This document shows, piece by piece, positions 58,393-64,000 of a DNA stretch of 64,000 nucleotides. Position 1 is the stretch's first letter, and each line of letters begins with the position of its first letter. The DNA lies in contig NC_087065.1 in the NCBI RefSeq assembly GCF_963678635.1, positions 17,497,623 through 17,561,622 on the forward strand. The letters run 5' to 3'. The stretch comes from Symsagittifera roscoffensis (Eukaryota > Xenacoelomorpha > Acoela > Convolutidae). The translations under genes were made by a program, and so were the position numbers. Below the pieces are notes generated by a model that worked only from the letters and a program-made list of their open reading frames with translations, was not told the DNA's origin and did no database searches.

Positions 58393-58617
58393 TGACTCTT
58401 ACTTGGAGTACAACTCGGCAGTCGTGCGGACTCCCTCCAGATCTCAATCTAGATCAGCCCTCAGCAGGGGATCCTCGCTCTTAGCCAGCCAACATCAGTT
58501 GGACATCGGACTCTATCCCCCTCCGGGGGCATCAGGGGAGATCGAGCTAGGGACAGAGTACCCAGTGGTGCCACCCAACTACCCGATGAGAAAAGATGAT
58601 AGGTTCCTCGTGAACAC
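58393..58617 (+). CDS. Candidate internal exon, Ser/Pro-rich, family unknown
   Basis: Bounded by tatttgcag and gtaaga. The open frame gives DSYLEYNSAVVRTPSRSQSR, a Ser/Arg stretch, then LYPPPGASGEIELGTEYPVV and NYPMRKDDRFLVN. Base composition is clearly more GC-rich than the flanks and coding-like. Exon phase 1 in, 2 out. Probably a disordered cytosolic segment. It lies on the cyclase strand between two cyclase exon blocks, so it may belong to the same gene (for example the N-terminal region of a following cyclase), but nothing in it proves this. Confidence 0.5.
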
Positions 58618-60166
58618 GTAAGATATAATCTGCTGTACAATTTTCCTTATGATGAAAGAGGCCTTTTCTTTTTTGATTGTGTTTTCAAAAACAGCCCGTT
58701 TTTAAACCCCTTTCACCTCATCGAATAAGATTGAATTTATATATTTAAAGAAAAATAGGACTCTTTTTCCTCTCCCCTAACGCATAAAATTTCAATTTTA
58801 TGGTATATCAATTTTATTTCAATTTTATCATGAGGTAAGTATGAAGACCAAATATGTTTCTCAGGGCCTAATTAGTCCGCAAGCCAAATTTTGTAATTTT
58901 TGCAATTGTGAAAAAGAAACAAAAGGAAAAAAAGCAAACATCAAAAGAGTCAAAATAGCAAACGTATTCTGCTTCGAACTCATTTTTGATGAACGATGGA
59001 AGCACTCTTATATAGGTTTTGATGATTTTTGCTTTTTTTATTCAGAAAAGTTCTTAAAACTTGTTCACGCTCAATTTTGATTTTTCGCGGTTTGACTTGT
59101 GATTCCTTTTGCATTTTTCATTGCTAAAAGGAAGGCAATTTCCAGTATCGAACAGCAAAAGTGTTAAGTTCAAATTTTAGTTTCGAAGTCGAAACTTAAC
59201 GAGACTGCCTGTATCAGGGCGAGGCCCTGAATTTTCCAACTGCCTTTTAAGGTCTATGGAACAGTAAAAACATGAAAAAAAATTTTAAAATTTATTTTTT
59301 TTAATTTAAGATTTTTGCGAAAATCATCCTACGGCACGCCATATTAAGTGTAAAGTGATAGACTTCGCTCCTATTAACAAATCAATTATGTCAAAAAAGC
59401 TTCCTTCAGACAATTTGGAACGATTTCTAAGATGGATTAAATCTCCTCTTACGCGTTAATAGCGCGAAATATATCGCGCGCTAATTGTCGCAAATTGGCC
59501 AAAATGGCATTCTATAAATCCCCATAAATTTACAGAAAATTATCACAGGTGAAGTATATTCTGGATTTAAGCTCATGACAACAATACGTTTTGAATGATG
59601 TTAAAAATCTGGTCAAAAATGGCTAGTTAAAAAGTCGAAATTTGCCTGAAGAAAAAAACGCACCCCGAGCGCAAATATTCCGTTACTTCTGTTATGAGAT
59701 TTCCCAGCAAAATATAAGTTTAATCTATTGATCCAGTTGGCTCTTTTTCCCCCACCTCACACAAGCATCAATTTTATGGTGTAATTTGTGGATTTACAAG
59801 GTTAAACATGAATGCCAAATATATTTGTCATGAGCTACTCTGAAACATTTTTGAAATTTTTGAAACATTCGGACAACCTGAACAAAACTTCACCAGTAAA
59901 ATTTTGCAGGTGGGAGAAAAGGAAAAAGGGTAATCCAGTTTTCGCAAATTGGGTTAATTTGAACAAAAAAATTTCCATCACAAAGAATTCTACAAATTGA
60001 AACAGCTTTAAGGACATCTATTTTTTTTCTTCGAATTTCAAAAATTGAAAGTTTTTGAAGAATTAAGTTGGCTTTTTTCAGTTTCCTTGCGTTCATTACT
60101 CTTTTCCAACTGTCAATTGGCTTTGTGTTTTTTTTCCGCTAAATACGAATTGTGAAATTGTGAAAC
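58618..60166. other. Non-coding stretch with inverted R1 repeat
   Basis: Holds dispersed repeat copy 3 (59205-59700). Frames of 60-80 codons here (for example 58841-59080) are Lys/Phe-rich and show no motif. Confidence 0.5.
59205..59700 (-). repeat. Dispersed repeat family R1, copy 3 (inverted)
   Basis: Reverse complement of 43790-44330, with the hairpin cagggc-gag-gccctg at 59215-59229 (the other loop reads ttc, or ctc on this strand). Its inverted orientation means that copies 2 and 3 bracket duplication units 1 and 2. Confidence 0.8.
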
Positions 60167-60322
60167 ATGTATTTTTACTGCGAAACGGAGCTATTGGATG
60201 TGATGTGTATTAGTATGAACCAGAAGCGAGTATATCTGGACTGGTACAATCTGGACAGCATGACGTGGGCATTAACGTTCAGAGAAGCAGAAAATGAGCA
60301 GAAGTTCCATACATTTTACCAG
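60167..60322 (+). CDS. Candidate exon with a PH/EVH1-like strand-helix end, GC splice donor
   Basis: Open from ATG 60167 or from an acceptor-like ggag at 60190; from either point the frame is phase 0. The sequence contains LLDVMCISMNQKRVYLDWYN, then LDSMTWALTFREAENEQKFH, ending TFYQ. A beta-strand W-A-L-T-F followed by an amphipathic helix is the usual end of PH, EVH1 or PTB-like domains, but this is a guess from pattern only. The 3' border reads CAG|GCAAGT, an excellent GC-AG donor. Without splicing the frame ends at 60349. It lies on the cyclase strand. Confidence 0.4.
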
Positions 60323-60418
60323 GCAAGTGAAGAAACTCAAGAGCAATGAAACAAATAGTGTTCAAATTTCCGCTCTTTTCTAACCCTACCCCACATTTGA
60401 AACAAAAACTATTTTAAC

Positions 60419-60960
60419 CAGGGGCGGACTGGATGGGGGGGGGGGGGTATGGGGGAGGTGGATTACGCCTTTTCTCAGGTATTCGACCCCCTACTTTTTA
60501 AGAAATCCATTTTTGACCGACCGACCCTAAGTTTTTTCTAAAGGCGCCATTGGCGCTAATATATACAAATTTGAGCGGGAGCGCGCGCCAAAAAAAAAAC
60601 AATTTTTCTTTCAAATTTTTTAAAAATTGCCCACACACGGCTTTCTTGACCTGTTTTTTCCGAAATTTGAACGCCTTTTCTTAGGTATTCGACCCCCTAC
60701 TTTTTAAGAAATCCATTTTTGACCGACCGACCCTAAGTTTTTTCTAAAGGCGCCATTGGCGCTAATATATACAAATTTGAGCGGGAGCGCGCGCCAAAAA
60801 AAAACAATTTTTCTTTCAAATTTTTTAAAAATTGCCCACACACGGCTTTCTTGACCTGTTTTTTCCGAAATTTGCCTGCCGCGCAAAAAGTTTGGCCAAA
60901 ACAGCGTCTTTTTAGTGCTTCCCCCCCCCCTGATCCGCCCGTGATCCGCCCGTGATTTGC
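60419..60960. mobile_element. Possible hAT-type MITE with an internal 206-bp tandem duplication
   Basis: The left end caggggcggactggat and the right end gatccgcccgtgat are imperfect inverted repeats, with a G-run just inside the left end and a C-run just inside the right end. Such ends are typical of many hAT-derived MITEs. Inside, 60465-60670 is repeated almost exactly as 60671-60876 (both contain ctaaaggcgccattggcgct). The right end touches the start of duplication unit 3. Confidence 0.5.
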
Positions 60961-60962
60961 CT

Positions 60963-63900
60963 GATTTCGGTGACCTACAGATTGGCCTCATAAAGGAATG
61001 CACGACAAAAAATAAGAATGTAGCCATTCCAGTAGGAGTGCAATTTTGACACAAGCAAAAAAAGAAAACCCCTTTAGTCTTACTTGTTTAAATTAAGTCT
61101 AAATGCTTAAATCTTTTCAATGCTTACTATATTTATCCTAGCTGTTTTTGGCTCCTTACCAACCCCCCAACTTTCAATTTTTTCCTTTTTTTTTCTAGTT
61201 CTGCGTCATATTATGGCGAAATGCGTGAAACTACAAGTAAGTATAAAGAATATATTTGTTCACGAGAGTAAGTATATACCGAAAAGAAATCGTCCAGGGG
61301 CCGGTGGTCTCCCATGTATTAAGATAGGTTATAGAAATGCGGTACCGACAGCTATGTTTTAAGATCGTGAATTTATTTCCCATGTTTTAAGATAGGTTAT
61401 AGGTTTTAAGCTTCAAATGATAAGATGGTAAGATTTACGGCGCCCAATTCTGTCGATACAGCAGTGTCTAATATTCTAAACGGGATCTTGATACTAAGAG
61501 GTCACGGATATCAATAGGTTTCAAACAGTAGCGGATTTAGGGCGAAGTGGATGAGGGCGGAGAAAGCCAATCTCAGGGGTTAGGCCCCCTCACAAACTGA
61601 AGGTCCTCTGGTTTCATTTAAGAGGAAAGCGCGCCCAAAAAAAACATTCTAAAAAGTAACTAAAAGCGTAGTTCTTAAAAAGTGAAGATAAACGTCTATT
61701 TTGGCGTTGTTTTCAAAAAAAATGCTAAAAACGTCGTTTTTGGCCTGTTTTTTTTTAAAATTCTTCTGCGGAATAAATTTTTTTAGTGATATAGGAGAGC
61801 TCCGAAAACCCATTAGATCGATCAAAAAAGTCGAGAAAAAATCTTATCTTTTTCAAAAATCCGCCCCCCATCCTCGAGGAAATTTTAGAACCTGGTTTCA
61901 AAGTATAGCCGATTGATTAGCTGAAGCAAAGTCTCAGCTGAACGAGCTAGTTAAGATATTTTTATCTGATTTTTAAGGCGATTGCTACTACTGTGTGTGT
62001 GGTTGTCCCGATGAGTTGCCTGATCACGCCGCTCGATCAATCGACATGGGACTGCTGATGGTGGATGCCATTGCACGCTTCGATCAAGACAGGTAAGCGA
62101 AGAGTCCGAACCAAAATTGATATTCATACTTGCAACCGATTTGTATAGATTCACCAGCTTATTACCAAGTTTCCTAATGTGCGAGTTGTTGTAGCTAAAA
62201 TTCACGAAACGTGTTCGCGCTCACATTTCTACTTTGACAATCAAATGTTTGGTTTTTTTGATTTTTGAGGCACTTATTTAAACGCTCTCAAACAATTTAA
62301 TTCCAAACTTCGCCAAAAAAACTGCTGTTGGTTTTTAGCTTCATAAGTAGATTTGGATCTTTGAACAAAGTGAGCAATCTCTCTCCGAAATCTACAAAGG
62401 GAAGAGATCGTTCTCTTCGTTATCATTGAGGGGAAAATGTTCGCATGGGTAGATTTTTTTCACCCAACTCCTCTCCTTGCATTTTTATTCCAATCTCAGC
62501 GTTGTCAAATTTCACTGAAACTATCGTTGGCGAAAAAATTTAACTATTGTGAACAATTTTGTGTTTTTCTGCATAGTTTGAATTGTAACATAATTAACGC
62601 ATAAGAAAACGTATTAAAACTTAAATACGTGTAAAATTTGAAATGAGCGGAGAAGGGCCTGGAATTAAAAAACCGTGTGTTTCAATGATTGTGCATAAAA
62701 ATTAACTCCTGATTTTTTTTTCTGAAGATCGATTTATTCAATTGAAAAACTGTTGACTACATCATATCATCATATCGCCTCATTTTATAATTCAATGAAG
62801 GAGAAGAGAAAATGGTCAACCAAGTGATATGTAGGGGCGAGGAAGTGGAAATGCGAGTGGGCATCCACAGTGGGAAGGTGATGTGTGGCTTCGTGGGCAA
62901 CACCAGGTACAAGTACGATGTGCTCTCCGCCGACGTCTTCAAGGCCAATGACATGGAGTCATGTGGTAGGTTAAGAGACCAATCAGTATTCAACCAATCT
63001 ACTGCGACAACCGATGAGGTAGAAATAACAATAATTTATGATGAAGAAGATTATAACTATTATTGCGATTTGTTAAAACTATATATAATTTAAAAAAATC
63101 GCAGTATTGGAGTTATTACGTTCTTCTTCATCTAAAAATTGTTTAAACTTCTACCTCATCGGTTCTACCTCACACAACTCCGAATTTCAACATTTACAAT
63201 GAAACAATTGTTGTAGTGTTCCAATTATCGTAAAACCACTCAAATTCAAGACCTGAGAAAGATCTTGAGGGCAGAAAAGAAAACATTGCAAATTTATTTA
63301 TCTACATTTGAACATAACCGGGTCTAAGCTTTCCGCGACTAAAGTCCGCGTAAAATCCGCGACTAAACTTTCAACTTTGACGGTCGTGCCGATGTTAACT
63401 CCGCAATCGAAAATCTTTAGTCTAGACAGGGTTGTCAAGTCGCGGACAAAGTCTGGAAACTTCGGTCGCAATAGTCTGGAAGTTAGTCGCGATAATCTGC
63501 GGAAGTAAGACGCGGTTGACCTTTGACTGAGTCGAAAACTTGTCTATTTGCTACCTCACTTAAGATTCTATCAATTATACTTATCACTTCGGTCTAGAGT
63601 CTAAAAAAACCGAATTTCAGTTGCGGCGTTCTTAAAATACCCATTATTGGTTGCAACACTCTGCAAATATCAAAATTCGGTAGCGGAACGTCTGATCAGA
63701 ATAAAACTACATTTTCGGCCCTTGTTAGGGAGTAGAAAAGTGTCTCTATCCGGATTTTTGTAGTTTGTTGAAGACCATAACACATAAAGAGAAACTGGAT
63801 ACTTAATCAAAAAGTCTAATAAATTGAGAATGCTAACTTTTTTCAAAGCTGAAGAGCTAAAGGCAGATAAATCTTGTAGTAAAGTTTTTGACTGTTGCAG

Positions 63901-64000
63901 AAAAGAAGCTCACAAGCTGTGAACATCAATTTTACCGAGCTACAGTTCGATTTTGCGAGACTGTATACCAAGACTAAATGTACTTTGTACACTCTATCGT
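60963..64000 (+). repeat. Segmental duplication unit 3 (partial, runs off the window)
   Basis: Begins at gatttcggtgacctac, 21 bases inside the start of units 1 and 2, and continues nearly identically to the window end. Near 63906 it replaces a 14-base piece with one base relative to the other units. Its cyclase exon 3 should lie just beyond the window. Confidence 0.95.
61978..62965 (+). CDS. Adenylyl cyclase C1 catalytic domain, copy 3 (two exons in window, partial)
   Basis: Exons 61978-62092 and 62835-62965 match copies 1 and 2 exactly in borders and phase. The DHA motif has Ala, as in copy 1. The third exon would start near 64159, outside the window. The surrounding introns carry the same hairpin repeat (about 63009-63164) and MITE-like block as the other copies. 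Confidence 0.75.

Overview
This is an AT-rich window from an animal nuclear genome, most likely an invertebrate. The evidence is spliced genes with GT-AG introns of 0.3 to 2.7 kb, a metazoan-type stathmin, adenylyl cyclase exons with the animal C1-domain signature, a CR1-like LINE, a Ty3/Gypsy element and long satellite arrays. The phylum cannot be fixed from the sequence. Most of the window is repetitive. A 200-base run of N (43494-43693) shows it is a scaffold. || Layout. (1) 1-13859: about five head-to-tail units of 2.7-2.9 kb, each built from a degenerate subrepeat of about 177 bp. (2) 13860-18410: a decayed Ty3/Gypsy LTR retrotransposon with recognisable Gag, protease, RT, RNase H and integrase fragments, two LTRs of about 210 bp and a 4-bp target duplication. 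(3) 18713-23053, minus strand: a four-exon EamA/DMT membrane transporter most like the SLC35G group. (4) 24064-27365, minus strand: a complete three-exon stathmin of 168 aa. (5) 28327-32400, minus strand: a CR1-like LINE with a PHD-finger ORF1, an endonuclease and a mutated RT. (6) 33812-39664: a region rich in coding-like DNA, flanked by long diverged inverted repeats and carrying several broken minus-strand ORFs of unknown family. (7) 41277-43493: a 21-bp minisatellite open in all six frames, cut by the assembly gap. (8) 44661-64000, plus strand: a 6.0-kb segment carrying three exons of an adenylyl cyclase C1 catalytic domain. It is present as two exactly abutting copies plus a third partial copy running off the window edge; 4.3 kb carrying two further candidate exons separates the second and third copies. 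|| The host genes with good support are the transporter, the stathmin and the adenylyl cyclase exon sets. They sit between mobile elements and show no sign of acting in one pathway. The points most worth following up are the triplicated cyclase exon block, the inverted-repeat element with unknown ORFs, the in-frame UGA-CUA between ORF1 and ORF2 of the LINE, and the satellite units that carry a piece of the LTR of the adjacent retroelement.
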